64,000 bases of DNA. Source: Paraperibacillus esterisolvens (GTDB taxonomy: Bacteria; Bacillota; Bacilli; Bacillales; DSM-1321). Within the stretch, counting starts at the first letter, position 1; each line of letters opens with the position of its first letter. The notes under the pieces are model-generated. The model ran no database searches and was not told the origin of the DNA. It saw only the letters and a program-made list of their open reading frames with translations. A program made the translations under genes and the position numbers. This document shows, piece after piece, positions 26,494 to 36,368 of the stretch. The stretch lies in the NCBI RefSeq assembly GCF_046237625.1, contig NZ_CP143545.1, positions 1,488,001 through 1,552,000 of the forward strand. The letters run 5' to 3'.

Positions 26494-27570
26494 TTGAAAA
26501 AGCGTAAATTTGGTTTAGCACTGTCTCTTGTTTTAGCTGCTGGAACAATGCTTGGCGCCTGCGGCAAGAGTGAGGACAAAAAAGGCGCAGATGGCGGCAA
26601 GAAGGATGCATTTTCAGTTGGAATGGTAACAGATGTTGGTGGAGTGGATGACAAATCCTTCAACCAGTCAGCTTGGGAAGGTCTTCAAGCATTTGGTAAA
26701 GAAAATAACCAGGAAAAAGGAAAAGGTGGTTTTGATTACCTTCAGTCTAAATCCGATTCTGATTATATAACTAACTTAACGACATTATCACGCCAAGGAT
26801 TTGACTTAGTATACGGCATAGGATTCATGATGCAGGATTCAGTTACTAAAGTCGCGGACCAGCGTAAAGATACGAAATTCGCAATTGTTGATGCAGTGGT
26901 TGAAAAGCCTAATGTTGCCAGCATCACCTTTAAGGAACATGAAGGTTCTTTCCTTGTTGGAGTTGTAGCAGGCATGACAACTAAAACGAACAAAGTCGGC
27001 TTTATCGGCGGAGTTCAATCACCGCTGATTGAAAAGTTTGAAACAGGTTTTAAAGCTGGTGTTAAGTCAGTTAATCCAAAAGCTGAAGTAATTACAAAGT
27101 ATACTGGTGCATTTGACAAGCCGGACCTTGGACAGGCAACTGCCAATTCTATGCTTAAGTCAGGAGCGGATATCCTGTTCCATGCTGCGGGCGGAACTGG
27201 TATCGGTATGATTAACGAAATAAAATCAGTAAAGCAAAAAGATCCTAGCAAAAACATTTGGGCGATTGGCGTTGACAGAGACCAGGCACCAGATGGAAAA
27301 ATTGATGATAAAACAAACATTATGCTTACTTCAATGGTTAAACGTGTAGATGTCGCTGTACAGGATATCGCTAAAAAAGCTAAAGATGGCAGTTTCCCTG
27401 GCGGAAAAGTGACAGAATACGGTCTTGACCAGAATGGTATCGGCATAGCTCCTACTAAAGACAATGTGTCTAAAGAAGCACTTAAAGCTGTGGAAGAATG
27501 GACAGCGAAAATCAAATCGGGAGAAGTAAAAGTTCCAAGTACTCCTGCTGACTTGAAGAATTTCAAATAA
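26494..27570 (+). CDS. nupN: BMP-family substrate-binding lipoprotein (nucleoside importer)
   Basis: 358 residues from a TTG at 26494, 7 bases after AGGGGG; longer in-frame starts run into ymfC. A signal peptide with lipobox LGAC places the lipidated Cys at residue 23. The Med/BMP domain has VGMVTDVGGVDDKSFNQSAW. The family captures purine nucleosides for ABC importers. The three downstream genes are the cognate ATPase and permeases; in B. subtilis the equivalent NupNOPQ imports guanosine. Confidence 0.92.
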   Translation: MKKRKFGLALSLVLAAGTMLGACGKSEDKKGADGGKKDAFSVGMVTDVGGVDDKSFNQSAWEGLQAFGKENNQEKGKGGFDYLQSKSDSDYITNLTTLSRQGFDLVYGIGFMMQDSVTKVADQRKDTKFAIVDAVVEKPNVASITFKEHEGSFLVGVVAGMTTKTNKVGFIGGVQSPLIEKFETGFKAGVKSVNPKAEVITKYTGAFDKPDLGQATANSMLKSGADILFHAAGGTGIGMINEIKSVKQKDPSKNIWAIGVDRDQAPDGKIDDKTNIMLTSMVKRVDVAVQDIAKKAKDGSFPGGKVTEYGLDQNGIGIAPTKDNVSKEALKAVEEWTAKIKSGEVKVPSTPADLKNFK

Positions 27571-27580
27571 TATCAGGTTG

Positions 27581-27630
27581 ATAAAGGAATATAGGGCTGG
27601 CAGGTCCAGCCTAATATTCCTTTATTTTTC
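27581..27630 (+). terminator. Internal terminator after the lipoprotein gene
   Basis: A near-perfect 20-bp stem (27581-27600 with 27606-27625), then TTTTC. It probably makes the binding protein more abundant than the transporter core. Confidence 0.85.
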
Positions 27631-27767
27631 GGAAAACATTCTGCCTGATTGGAAATTGAATGAAAGACTGTAAGGGATTACAGTTTTTCCTTTGGTTTTT
27701 AAACAATTAAAGGGGCGGGAGAAATCCTGTATTTACATAATCCTATTAAAAGGAGATGAAAAACTAA

Positions 27768-29306
27768 GTGGAATACGTAATAGAAATGCTCAACATAAGA
27801 AAAGAATTTCCGGGTATTGTTGCGAATGATAATATTACTCTCCAGGTTAAAAAAGGAGAAATACATGCTTTGCTGGGTGAAAATGGAGCAGGTAAATCTA
27901 CCTTGATGAATGTTCTATTCGGGCTTTATCAGCCGGAACAAGGAGAGATACGTGTAAACGGAAACCCAGTGCGAATCACGGATCCAAATATTGCAAACAA
28001 TCTGGGAATCGGCATGGTTCATCAGCACTTTATGCTGGTTGATAAGTTTTCTGTCACTGAAAATATTATATTGGGCAGTGAACCCTCAAAAGCTGGCAGA
28101 ATCAATATGGGCGAGGCTAATAAGAAAGTAAGGCAGCTTTCAGAACAATATGGTTTAAGAGTAGACCCAGAAGCCAAAATATCAGACATTTCGGTTGGTA
28201 TGCAGCAGCGTGTAGAGATATTAAAAACACTTTACCGCGGTGCGGATATTCTGATTTTTGACGAGCCCACTGCAGTACTGACTCCGCAGGAAATAAAAGA
28301 ATTAATTGTAATTATGAAAACGCTAATTAAAGAAGGTAAATCTATTATTCTAATCACTCATAAACTGAAAGAAATAATGGATGTCTGTGACCGTGTTACG
28401 GTTATCCGCAAGGGTGTTGGAATAGGTACGGTGAACGTTTCCGAGACAAATCCTAATGAACTGGCCTCCCTTATGGTCGGCAGGGATGTAGTTTTCAAGA
28501 CTACGAAAAAAGAGGCCTCTCCAAAAGGAAATGTGCTTGAAATCAAAGATTTAACAGTGAAGGATTCAAGAGGGGTTACAGCTATAAATGAATTATCGCT
28601 TGAGATAAGATCCGGTGAAATAGTTGGAATAGCCGGGGTTGATGGAAATGGTCAAACTGAACTGATTGAAGCCATATCAGGATTGAAAAAATCTGAGTCT
28701 GGCACCATTCTTTTAAATCAAAAAGAAATCCAAAATATGAAACCCCGCAGGATTACTGAATCAGGGCTTGGTCATATTCCGCAGGACAGACACAAGCACG
28801 GCCTTGTTTTAGACTTTCCAATTGGAGAAAACATGGTTCTCCAGACATACTACAAAAAGCCATTCTCAAGAAAAGGCATTCTTAATTATAAGTCTATCTA
28901 TGAAAAAGCCAGAACGCTGATTAAAGATTTTGATGTGCGTACTCCATCAGAGTATACTCTGGCAAGGGCGTTATCGGGAGGGAATCAGCAGAAAGCCATA
29001 ATAGGCAGGGAAGTCGATCGCGACCCGGACCTTCTGATAGCTGCTCAGCCCACACGGGGACTGGATGTTGGAGCCATTGAATTTGTTCATAAGAGACTGA
29101 TTGAACAAAGAGACCGGGGCAAAGGTGTGCTCCTGATCTCATTTGAACTTGATGAAATTATGAATGTAAGCGACCGGATTGCAGTTATTTATGAAGGACG
29201 CATTGTTGCAGTAGTAGATCCCAAGCAGACTTCTGAACAAGAGCTTGGACTATTGATGGCAGGCAGCAAGGTAAGCAGGAGAGAAGGGGAAGATACCAAT
29301 GTTTAA
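27768..29306 (+). CDS. nupO: Nucleoside ABC importer, double ATPase subunit
   Basis: 512 residues with two ABC cassettes, as in the RbsA/YufO type. The first has Walker A GENGAGKST and signature SVGMQQR. The second has a modified P-loop GVDGNGQTEL and signature LSGGNQQK. It energises the import of nucleosides with the BMP lipoprotein. The start is GTG; AGGAG lies 12 bases upstream, a long spacing. It overlaps nupP by 8 bases. Confidence 0.93.
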   Translation: MEYVIEMLNIRKEFPGIVANDNITLQVKKGEIHALLGENGAGKSTLMNVLFGLYQPEQGEIRVNGNPVRITDPNIANNLGIGMVHQHFMLVDKFSVTENIILGSEPSKAGRINMGEANKKVRQLSEQYGLRVDPEAKISDISVGMQQRVEILKTLYRGADILIFDEPTAVLTPQEIKELIVIMKTLIKEGKSIILITHKLKEIMDVCDRVTVIRKGVGIGTVNVSETNPNELASLMVGRDVVFKTTKKEASPKGNVLEIKDLTVKDSRGVTAINELSLEIRSGEIVGIAGVDGNGQTELIEAISGLKKSESGTILLNQKEIQNMKPRRITESGLGHIPQDRHKHGLVLDFPIGENMVLQTYYKKPFSRKGILNYKSIYEKARTLIKDFDVRTPSEYTLARALSGGNQQKAIIGREVDRDPDLLIAAQPTRGLDVGAIEFVHKRLIEQRDRGKGVLLISFELDEIMNVSDRIAVIYEGRIVAVVDPKQTSEQELGLLMAGSKVSRREGEDTNV

Positions 29307-30345
29307 AAGATTTACAAATATAATAGTGCCCGTTGTTGCGGTTCTTCTCGGCCTTATCGCGGGTACAATCATTATGCTGGTATCCGGCTATGACCCGCTT
29401 GCAGGTTTCTCAGCATTATTTTACGGAATGTTTGGCGATGTTTTCTATGCCGGTGAAACAATACGCCAGGTCACTCCGTATATCCTCTCGGGTCTTGCAG
29501 TTGCTTTCGCTTTTAGGACAGGGTTATTCAATATTGGAGTAGAAGGTCAGGTACTTGTGGGCTGGCTTGCATCAGTATGGGTTGGACTGGCCTTTGACCT
29601 TCCGAAAGTAATTCATTTGCCGCTGGCCATTCTTGCGGCTGCAGCAGCAGGTGCGTTTTGGGGCTTTATCCCTGGATTTTTAAAGGCGCGTTTCAGGGTT
29701 CATGAAGTTATTGTTTCTATCATGATGAACTATATAGCTCTTCATATCACAAATAATATCATTCGTACTGTACTTTCAAAAAATGCTGACCGCACGCCGG
29801 ATGTTCATGAATCAGCCATGCTGAAATCCGTTTTTCTCTCTGAAAATACAGATTTCTCCAGGCTGCACTGGGGCTTTTTGATAGCACTCCTGGGGGCATT
29901 CCTGATGTGGTTTATTTTAGAGAAGACAGCCAAAGGATATGAACTGCGTTCTGTAGGTTTTAACCACCATGCTTCAGAATATGCAGGTATGAATGTTAAC
30001 AGGAATATTATCCTTTCCATGGTAATTTCCGGAGCTTTTGCAGGTGTAGCCGGCTCCATGGAAGGACTTGGGACATTCGGGTATGCCTCAATAAAAGGTG
30101 GTTTTACAGGAATCGGCTTTGATGGAATTGCTGTGGCTCTCCTGGGGGGCAACACATCCATAGGTATTATTCTATCAGCAATCCTATTTGGGGGATTAAA
30201 GGTTGGTGCGCTTAATATGCCTCTTGAGACCGGTATTCCAACTGAGCTGGTAGATATCATCATTGCTTTAATTATTTTCTTCATAGCTTCCAGCTATATT
30301 ATCCGCTGGGCGCTTACCCGCTCCAACAAGAAAGGGGTGAAGTAA
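29299..30345 (+). CDS. nupP: Nucleoside ABC importer permease 1
   Basis: 348 residues with about eight to ten membrane segments, of the BPD_transp_2 family. Conserved GLFNIGVEGQ and GFDGIAVALLG motifs match the YufP-type permease. It pairs with nupQ to form the channel. The start overlaps nupO, and RBS GAAGGGGAAG lies inside it. Confidence 0.93.
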   Translation: MFKRFTNIIVPVVAVLLGLIAGTIIMLVSGYDPLAGFSALFYGMFGDVFYAGETIRQVTPYILSGLAVAFAFRTGLFNIGVEGQVLVGWLASVWVGLAFDLPKVIHLPLAILAAAAAGAFWGFIPGFLKARFRVHEVIVSIMMNYIALHITNNIIRTVLSKNADRTPDVHESAMLKSVFLSENTDFSRLHWGFLIALLGAFLMWFILEKTAKGYELRSVGFNHHASEYAGMNVNRNIILSMVISGAFAGVAGSMEGLGTFGYASIKGGFTGIGFDGIAVALLGGNTSIGIILSAILFGGLKVGALNMPLETGIPTELVDIIIALIIFFIASSYIIRWALTRSNKKGVK

Positions 30346-31305
30346 TTGAGTTTCTATCAAGTACTTCAAATTATTGTTCCTTCTATGATTTTTCTGGCAA
30401 CTCCCCTGATATTCACCGCTCTTGGCGGAGTATTTTCTGAGAGGTCTGGGGTTGTCAATATCGGTCTGGAAGGACTGATGGTTTTTGGAGCTTTCTCTGC
30501 CATTGTTTTTGATTTAACATTTGCTGATACATTTCATTCCTGGACACCATGGCTGGCTTTATTGGTAGCAGTAGTGGCAGGAGCCGTCTTTTCGCTTTTC
30601 CATGCTGTGGCTTCCATTACCTTTAAAGCGGATCAAACAGTCAGTGGTGTGGCACTTAACTTTTTAGCACTCGGACTTTCCATGTTTTTAGTTAAGCTAA
30701 TTTATGGAAAAGGCGAGACAGACAGCATTACAACCACTTTTGGTAAAATAGACATCCCTGTTTTAAAAGACATTCCACTCTTAGGGCCGCTTCTGTTCAG
30801 CGATGCTTATTATACTTCTTATATAGCGATTGCTGTGGCAGTACTTGCCTGGTATGTAGTCTACAAGACTCCATTTGGACTCCGTCTACGCTCAGTGGGC
30901 GAACATCCTATGGCTGCAGACACGATGGGAATAAGTGTAACCAGGATGCGGTATATAGGAGTAATGATCTCAGGTGCTCTTGGAGGTCTCGGAGGTGCCG
31001 TGTTTGCACTTACAGTAACCAATAATTTTGGGCATGCTACCATCAGCGGACAGGGCTTTATGGCTCTGGCTGCTATGATTTTCGGGAAATGGCATCCTAT
31101 CGGTGCACTGGGCGCCGCACTTTTCTTCGGTTTCGCGCAAAGCTTGAGCATCGTAGGTTCAGGGCTTCCATTCTTCAAGGATATCCCGAATGTTTACCTG
31201 CTGATTGCACCATATGTTTTGACGATTCTTGCCTTAGCCGGTTTCATTGGCCGTGCAGATGCCCCGAAAGCATCTGGTCAGCCATATGAAAAAGGAAAAA
31301 GATAA
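30346..31305 (+). CDS. nupQ: Nucleoside ABC importer permease 2
   Basis: 319 residues of the BPD_transp_2 family with GVVNIGLEGLMVFGAF and GFMALAAMIFGKWHP. About eight or nine membrane segments. It starts with TTG directly after the nupP stop. It completes the ymfC-nupNOPQ cluster and is followed by a terminator. Confidence 0.92.
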   Translation: MSFYQVLQIIVPSMIFLATPLIFTALGGVFSERSGVVNIGLEGLMVFGAFSAIVFDLTFADTFHSWTPWLALLVAVVAGAVFSLFHAVASITFKADQTVSGVALNFLALGLSMFLVKLIYGKGETDSITTTFGKIDIPVLKDIPLLGPLLFSDAYYTSYIAIAVAVLAWYVVYKTPFGLRLRSVGEHPMAADTMGISVTRMRYIGVMISGALGGLGGAVFALTVTNNFGHATISGQGFMALAAMIFGKWHPIGALGAALFFGFAQSLSIVGSGLPFFKDIPNVYLLIAPYVLTILALAGFIGRADAPKASGQPYEKGKR

Positions 31306-31335
31306 CAAACAATTGAATCATGGCCATATCATAAG

Positions 31336-31416
31336 GGTCTGGCTCCTCATTAAAAACAAGATTGGAATGGCTGTAAAGCTGTCCTGCTGCTTGTGGATGA
31401 GGAGCCAGGCCTTTTG
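31336..31416 (+). terminator. Terminator after nupQ
   Basis: GGTCTGGCTCCTCAT (31336-31350) pairs with ATGAGGAGCCAGGCC (31397-31411), then TTTTG. The loop is long. Confidence 0.75.
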
Positions 31417-31646
31417 TTATTAGATAGTCTTTATGCCAGCCTTGGTTTTGATGCTTTATATTTATAAATAATTGTTTAGGCACGATATAGTATGGATATA
31501 GAAAGTTTGCGTGTCCGGGTCTTCCTCCAGTGAATAATGTGTATAATTTAGAATGAAAACATAAAAATGGTTAAAATAGACTTATTGAGAAAAAATAGGT
31601 TAAAGTCAATATATAACTTAATTGACCACCAGAAGGAGGAGCATTC

Positions 31647-32921
31647 TTGGCCATCATTAATGAAGTAATCCGGGAGATGCCCGGGCTAAAACTGCATATC
31701 GTAAATACCGGTAAATATAAAACCAACACCTTGGTGTGGAAAATGAAGGCGCCGCTCTCAAAAGATACGGTCACACTCAGGTCGCTCCTGCCTTATGTAT
31801 TGCAGAGCAATACCAAAGAATATCCGACCACTACTTCTTTACGGTCGCATCTGGATGATCTGTATGGGGCAAGTCTGTTTGTGGACCTGGCGAAAAAAGG
31901 GGAATATCATATCATCACAGTCACACTAGAAATCGCCAATGAAAAATTCCTGACCGATCCGGCACCCCTGCTGGAAAAGGGAATCAGCCTGCTTGCAGAA
32001 GTGTTATTCAACCCAAATGCAAAAGAGGGAGCTTTCGATGAGAGCACCGTAAGCAATGAAAAGCGGACACTTAAGCAGAGAATACAGTCTATTTATGATG
32101 ATAAGATGCGTTATTCCGCCTCGAGGCTCGTACAGGAAATGTGCAGAGATGAGGCCTATAGACTGGATCCAAATGGCGAACTCGAAGATGTAGAGGCGGT
32201 TACATCCCGGTCCCTTTATGAATATTACCAGCAAGCATTGGCAGAGGATGAACTGGATCTCTATGTCATAGGGGATGTGGAAGAGGAAGAAGCTGCTGAA
32301 GCCGCCGGCAGATTTTTTAAGCTGGGGGACAGAAGTCCGAAGAAAGCGGAAACCGGGCACATACAGATTACTGAAGCTAAAGAAGTTATTGAAAGACAGG
32401 ATCTGAAGCAGGGGAAGCTTAACATCGGATATCGCACAAATATAGTGTATGGAGACCAGGACTATTATGCTCTACAAGTGTTCAACGGCGTCTTTGGGGC
32501 TTTTTCCCATTCAAAGCTGTTCATCAATGTTCGTGAGAAGGCGAGTCTTGCATATTATGCATCTGCGAGGACGGAGAGCCATAAGGGACTTTTGATGGTT
32601 ATGTCGGGCATTGAGGACAAAAATTATGATCAGGCAGTCAGCATCATCAAGGAACAGATGGAAGCCATGAAGCAAGGGGATTTCACGGAAGAAGAAATCA
32701 GCCAGACCAAGGCTGTCATCCGCAATCAGATGCTTGAGACGATCGATATCGCCCGGGGTCTTGTAGAAATTCTGTATCATGGTGTCATTGCCGGAGTGCC
32801 TGTCAATATGGATGACTGGCTCAGGAAGACCGAGGCCGTTACACATAGCGAAGTGGTGGAGGCAGCACAAAAAATCGAGCTCGACACCATCTATTTCTTA
32901 ACCGGATTGGAGGGGCAATAA
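31647..32921 (+). CDS. ymfF: M16-family protein YmfF, catalytically degenerate
   Basis: 424 residues of the M16 fold. The zinc-motif region reads SHLDDLYGA instead of HxxEH, so the protein is probably not a protease itself. The start is TTG with AAGGAGGA upstream. It ends one base before ymfH, an intact M16 peptidase, suggesting a heterodimer as in AlbF/AlbE or mitochondrial processing peptidases. Confidence 0.92.
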   Translation: MAIINEVIREMPGLKLHIVNTGKYKTNTLVWKMKAPLSKDTVTLRSLLPYVLQSNTKEYPTTTSLRSHLDDLYGASLFVDLAKKGEYHIITVTLEIANEKFLTDPAPLLEKGISLLAEVLFNPNAKEGAFDESTVSNEKRTLKQRIQSIYDDKMRYSASRLVQEMCRDEAYRLDPNGELEDVEAVTSRSLYEYYQQALAEDELDLYVIGDVEEEEAAEAAGRFFKLGDRSPKKAETGHIQITEAKEVIERQDLKQGKLNIGYRTNIVYGDQDYYALQVFNGVFGAFSHSKLFINVREKASLAYYASARTESHKGLLMVMSGIEDKNYDQAVSIIKEQMEAMKQGDFTEEEISQTKAVIRNQMLETIDIARGLVEILYHGVIAGVPVNMDDWLRKTEAVTHSEVVEAAQKIELDTIYFLTGLEGQ

Positions 32922-32922
32922 G

Positions 32923-34209
32923 TTGGAAAAGATACCGTTTAAACAGCTGGATGAAGAATTATATTATGAAAAGCTGGACAGCGGGCTGGATGTGTACATA
33001 CTGCCCAAGAAAGGTTTCAATAAGACATATGCAACCTTTACGACTAAATATGGATCAATCGATAACCACTTCAAGCCCCTGACAGGGGATAATTTCCTTA
33101 AGGTTCCGGATGGGATTGCGCATTTTCTTGAACATAAGCTTTTTGAAAAAGAGGACGGAGATGTCTTTCAGCAGTTTTCAAGGCAGGGAGCATCTGCAAA
33201 TGCCTTTACATCCTTCACCCGCACTGCTTATCTCTTCTCATCCACTTCCAATGTGGAAGAGAACCTGGAGACCCTGATAGATTTTGTCCAGGATCCGTAT
33301 TTTACAGAAAAGACAGTGGAAAAGGAAAAAGGGATCATCGGACAGGAGATTGACATGTATGATGACAACCCGGACTGGAGGCTTTATTTCGGCCTGATCG
33401 AGAACATGTTTGGTGAGCATCCCGTCAAAATCGATATCGCAGGTACGGTTGAGTCGATTGCCGGGATAACCGACCAGCTGCTCTATACATGCTATGAAAC
33501 CTTCTACCATCCGAGCAATATGCTTCTTTTCGTTACCGGACCCGTGGATGCGGATCAGATTATGAAGCAGATAAAGGAAAACCAGTCCAAAAAGGATTAC
33601 AAGGACCAGCCGGAGATACAGCGCAGATTTCCTGAAGAGAAGGGGGCTGTGGCTGAAAAGAAGAAGGTTCTCAGCATGAATGTACAGTCCTCTAAATGCC
33701 TTGTTGGCATTAAAGCCAATGAGATTGATCAGCAGGGAAGCGAAATGCTGAAATACGAGCTGTCGGTGAATGTTCTGCTTGATATGATCTTTGGGAAAAG
33801 CACGAAAGCTTATGAGGAGCTGTATAATGAAGGGCTGATCGACCAGACCTTCTCCTATGACTACACTCAGGAGCTTGGCTTCGGGTTTGCCATGGCCGGC
33901 GGGGACACCGATGATCCAGACCGGCTGGAGGAAAAGCTGAAAGGATATCTCCTCCAGGCACGGCAAGGCAGCATACTTACAGAAGAGGCGTTGAACAGAT
34001 CGAAAAAGAAAAAAATCGGTTCTTTCCTAAGATCGCTCAATTCACCTGAATACATTGCCAACCAATTCACAAGATATGCATTTAATGAGATGAAATTGTT
34101 TGATGTCCTGCCGATGCTTGAACAGATTACAATTGAAGATATCAAACAGACTGCCGCCGCTTTCATAGATGAAAGCAGAATCAGTGTCTGCCAGGTTGTA
34201 CCGAAATAA
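32923..34209 (+). CDS. ymfH: M16 zinc metallopeptidase YmfH
   Basis: 428 residues. The inverted zinc motif HFLEH is intact in GIAHFLEHKLFE, with a downstream GQEIDMYDDNPDWR. The start is TTG one base after ymfF stops. It is the likely active partner of YmfF. Substrate unknown. A terminator follows. Confidence 0.93.
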   Translation: MEKIPFKQLDEELYYEKLDSGLDVYILPKKGFNKTYATFTTKYGSIDNHFKPLTGDNFLKVPDGIAHFLEHKLFEKEDGDVFQQFSRQGASANAFTSFTRTAYLFSSTSNVEENLETLIDFVQDPYFTEKTVEKEKGIIGQEIDMYDDNPDWRLYFGLIENMFGEHPVKIDIAGTVESIAGITDQLLYTCYETFYHPSNMLLFVTGPVDADQIMKQIKENQSKKDYKDQPEIQRRFPEEKGAVAEKKKVLSMNVQSSKCLVGIKANEIDQQGSEMLKYELSVNVLLDMIFGKSTKAYEELYNEGLIDQTFSYDYTQELGFGFAMAGGDTDDPDRLEEKLKGYLLQARQGSILTEEALNRSKKKKIGSFLRSLNSPEYIANQFTRYAFNEMKLFDVLPMLEQITIEDIKQTAAAFIDESRISVCQVVPK

Positions 34210-34216
34210 GGGGAAA

Positions 34217-34241
34217 GGAGCCGGCCGAGCCGGCTCTTTTT
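34217..34241 (+). terminator. Terminator after ymfH
   Basis: GAGCCGGC (34218-34225) pairs with GCCGGCTC (34229-34236), then TTTTTC. Confidence 0.9.
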
Positions 34242-34277
34242 CGGCTGTAATTATAGAAACGCACGGGGGAGAAGCAC

Positions 34278-35003
34278 ATGACTCAAAAATTCGCCCTGAT
34301 TACAGGAGCAAGCGGAGGCATAGGCAGGAGCCTATCAGAAGTCCTGGCAAGAGAAGGATTTTCATTATACCTGCATTATAATAAGAATGAAGGATCGATT
34401 GCAGATCTGGCAGCCGCAATAAGCCGCCCCGGAATAGATCTCATTCCGATCCAGGCAGACCTTTCAAAACCGGACGGCTATCTAAAACTGTCCAAGGAGA
34501 TTTTTTCCCTGGACTATATAGTATTGAACAGCGGCAAGAGTGCTTACGGACTGGTGACAGACATGGAGGAAGGCATGGCGGCGGAAATGATCCAGCTTCA
34601 TGTGACAAGCCCCTTCATGCTCAGCAAAACACTTTTGCCAAAACTCATGAACAAACAAAAAGCGGCAATCGTTGCCATAACATCCATTTGGGGACAGACC
34701 GGAGCTTCATATGAGGTATTGTACTCCATGGTAAAGGGTGCCCAGAACTCCTTCGTCAAGGCCCTGGCCAAGGAACTGGCTCCAACGGGGATACGGGTCA
34801 ATGCCATTGCGCCCGGAGCTGTTGCAACGGCCATGATGGATGATTTCACACCGGAAGAACTTCAGGATCTAGAAGGTGCCATTCCCGCCGGCCGGATGGG
34901 AAGGCCGGCGGAAGTCGCTGAAACGGCAGCCTTCCTGCTTTCAGAGAAAGCCTCCTACATAACCGGGCAGGTGCTTGGCGTCAATGGCGGATGGCATACT
35001 TGA
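34278..35003 (+). CDS. ymfI: Short-chain dehydrogenase/reductase YmfI
   Basis: 241 residues. The NAD(P)-binding TGASGGIG is at the N-terminus. The catalytic Ser lies in ITSIWGQ, with YSMVK for Tyr and Lys. It ends with GQVLGVNGGW, typical of FabG-like enzymes. Substrate unknown; the gene follows ymfH as in B. subtilis. RBS is GGGGGAG. Confidence 0.92.
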   Translation: MTQKFALITGASGGIGRSLSEVLAREGFSLYLHYNKNEGSIADLAAAISRPGIDLIPIQADLSKPDGYLKLSKEIFSLDYIVLNSGKSAYGLVTDMEEGMAAEMIQLHVTSPFMLSKTLLPKLMNKQKAAIVAITSIWGQTGASYEVLYSMVKGAQNSFVKALAKELAPTGIRVNAIAPGAVATAMMDDFTPEELQDLEGAIPAGRMGRPAEVAETAAFLLSEKASYITGQVLGVNGGWHT

Positions 35004-35083
35004 TTTTTTTCAGAATGATGAATGAAGTTATCCCTTCCTTCACAAACTATAGCTGACTCAAATTATAGAAGGGATGGATTGGA

Positions 35084-35347
35084 ATGTCAGTTTTGCAAAA
35101 CTGGGAAGAGTGGAAAGGATTTTTGGGCAGCCGTCTGAATCATGCTCAGAACGAAGGTATGGATAATTCGGTCGTATCAGATATGGCCTATCAGATCGGC
35201 GGCTATCTGGCAAAACAGGTAGATCCCAAGAATGATCAGGAAAGAGTGCTGGCCGACCTGTGGTCAGTAGCTTCCGAAGAAGAAAAGCATGCCATTGCCA
35301 ACATGATGGTCAAGCTGGTAGAAAATAACGGATCGGAATCTAAATAA
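35084..35347 (+). CDS. ymfJ: DUF3243 family protein YmfJ
   Basis: 87 residues with the family opening SVLQNWEEWKGFLGSRL and the closing EEKHAIANMMVKLV. A small helical protein of unknown function, conserved in Bacillus between ymfI and ymfK. RBS GGATTGG is weak. A strong terminator follows. Confidence 0.9.
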   Translation: MSVLQNWEEWKGFLGSRLNHAQNEGMDNSVVSDMAYQIGGYLAKQVDPKNDQERVLADLWSVASEEEKHAIANMMVKLVENNGSESK

Positions 35348-35385
35348 AAAAAGGGCCTGGCTGCTCTACGAGCCTGGCCCTTTTT
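35347..35385 (+). terminator. Terminator after ymfJ
   Basis: An A-rich arm with GGGCCTGGCT pairs with AGCCTGGCCC and a T run (stem about 35348-35385, one mismatch). Confidence 0.88.
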
Positions 35386-35556
35386 CATTTCGTATAGAAA
35401 ACCCCTCAGAAATAACTTTATTATGCAACCTTTTTACATCCAGATTCATTCTTAACTTTTTCTGCCTTATCCCTTTTAACTTCCTATGAAATCATATATT
35501 ATTATAGAAGCTAGAAAAATAAGCCGAAAACTGTCACTTACAGGGGAGAGTGGTTT

Positions 35557-36351
35557 TTGTTGGAAAAGAAAGAATGGTATTTGGAGTACGAAATTCAAAA
35601 AAACCGTCCTGGACTGTTAGGTGACATTTCTTCTTTGCTTGGTATGCTATCCATCAATATCGTAACAATAAATGGAGTCGACGAAGGAAGGCGCGGCCTG
35701 CTGCTCCTTGCCAAGGACAGCCGGAATATACAGCGGCTTGAATCTATCCTTCAAACGATGGACACGATAAAAGTAATTAAACTTAGAGAGCCGAAACTCC
35801 GTGACCGTTTAGCGGTCAGGCATGGGAGATACATACAAAGGGATGCCGATGATAAAAAAACATTTCGCTTCGTGCGGGATGAGCTCGGCCTGCTCGTTGA
35901 TTTCATGGCAGAACTGTTCAAACAGGAAGGCCATAAACTGATTGGCATTAGGGGAATGCCGCGTGTTGGAAAAACGGAATCCATTGTCGCTTCGAGCGTA
36001 TGTGCCAATAAGCGCTGGCTTTTTGTTTCTTCCACCCTCCTGAAACAGACCATCAGGAGCCAGCTGATTGAGGATGAATATAGTGAGAATAATCTATTCA
36101 TCCTGGATGGCATCGTTTCTACTAAAAGAGGGAATGAGCGCCATCTCCAGCTTGTGAGGGAAATCATGCGGCTTGATGCTGTCAAGGTTGTGGAGCATCC
36201 TGATATTTTTGTCCAAAATACGGAATACTCTCTTGATGATTTTGATTATATTATTGAACTCAGGAACGACCCAGAAGAAAAAATTACGTATGAAGTAGTA
36301 GATCAAAGCTCTGAATTTGGAGAATCTGATTTCGGCTCTTTTGATTTTTAA
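35557..36351 (+). CDS. ymfK: DUF3388 family protein YmfK
   Basis: 264 residues. An N-terminal ACT-like region (about 1-75) has NRPGLLGDISSLLGML. A P-loop-like GMPRVGKTES follows near residue 131. B. subtilis YmfK has no settled role. Two adjacent TTG codons (35557 and 35560) could both serve; CAGGGGAG lies upstream. It precedes the RodZ-like ymfM. Confidence 0.88.
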   Translation: MLEKKEWYLEYEIQKNRPGLLGDISSLLGMLSINIVTINGVDEGRRGLLLLAKDSRNIQRLESILQTMDTIKVIKLREPKLRDRLAVRHGRYIQRDADDKKTFRFVRDELGLLVDFMAELFKQEGHKLIGIRGMPRVGKTESIVASSVCANKRWLFVSSTLLKQTIRSQLIEDEYSENNLFILDGIVSTKRGNERHLQLVREIMRLDAVKVVEHPDIFVQNTEYSLDDFDYIIELRNDPEEKITYEVVDQSSEFGESDFGSFDF

Positions 36352-36368
36352 TATGGTGGTGGTTGCAA

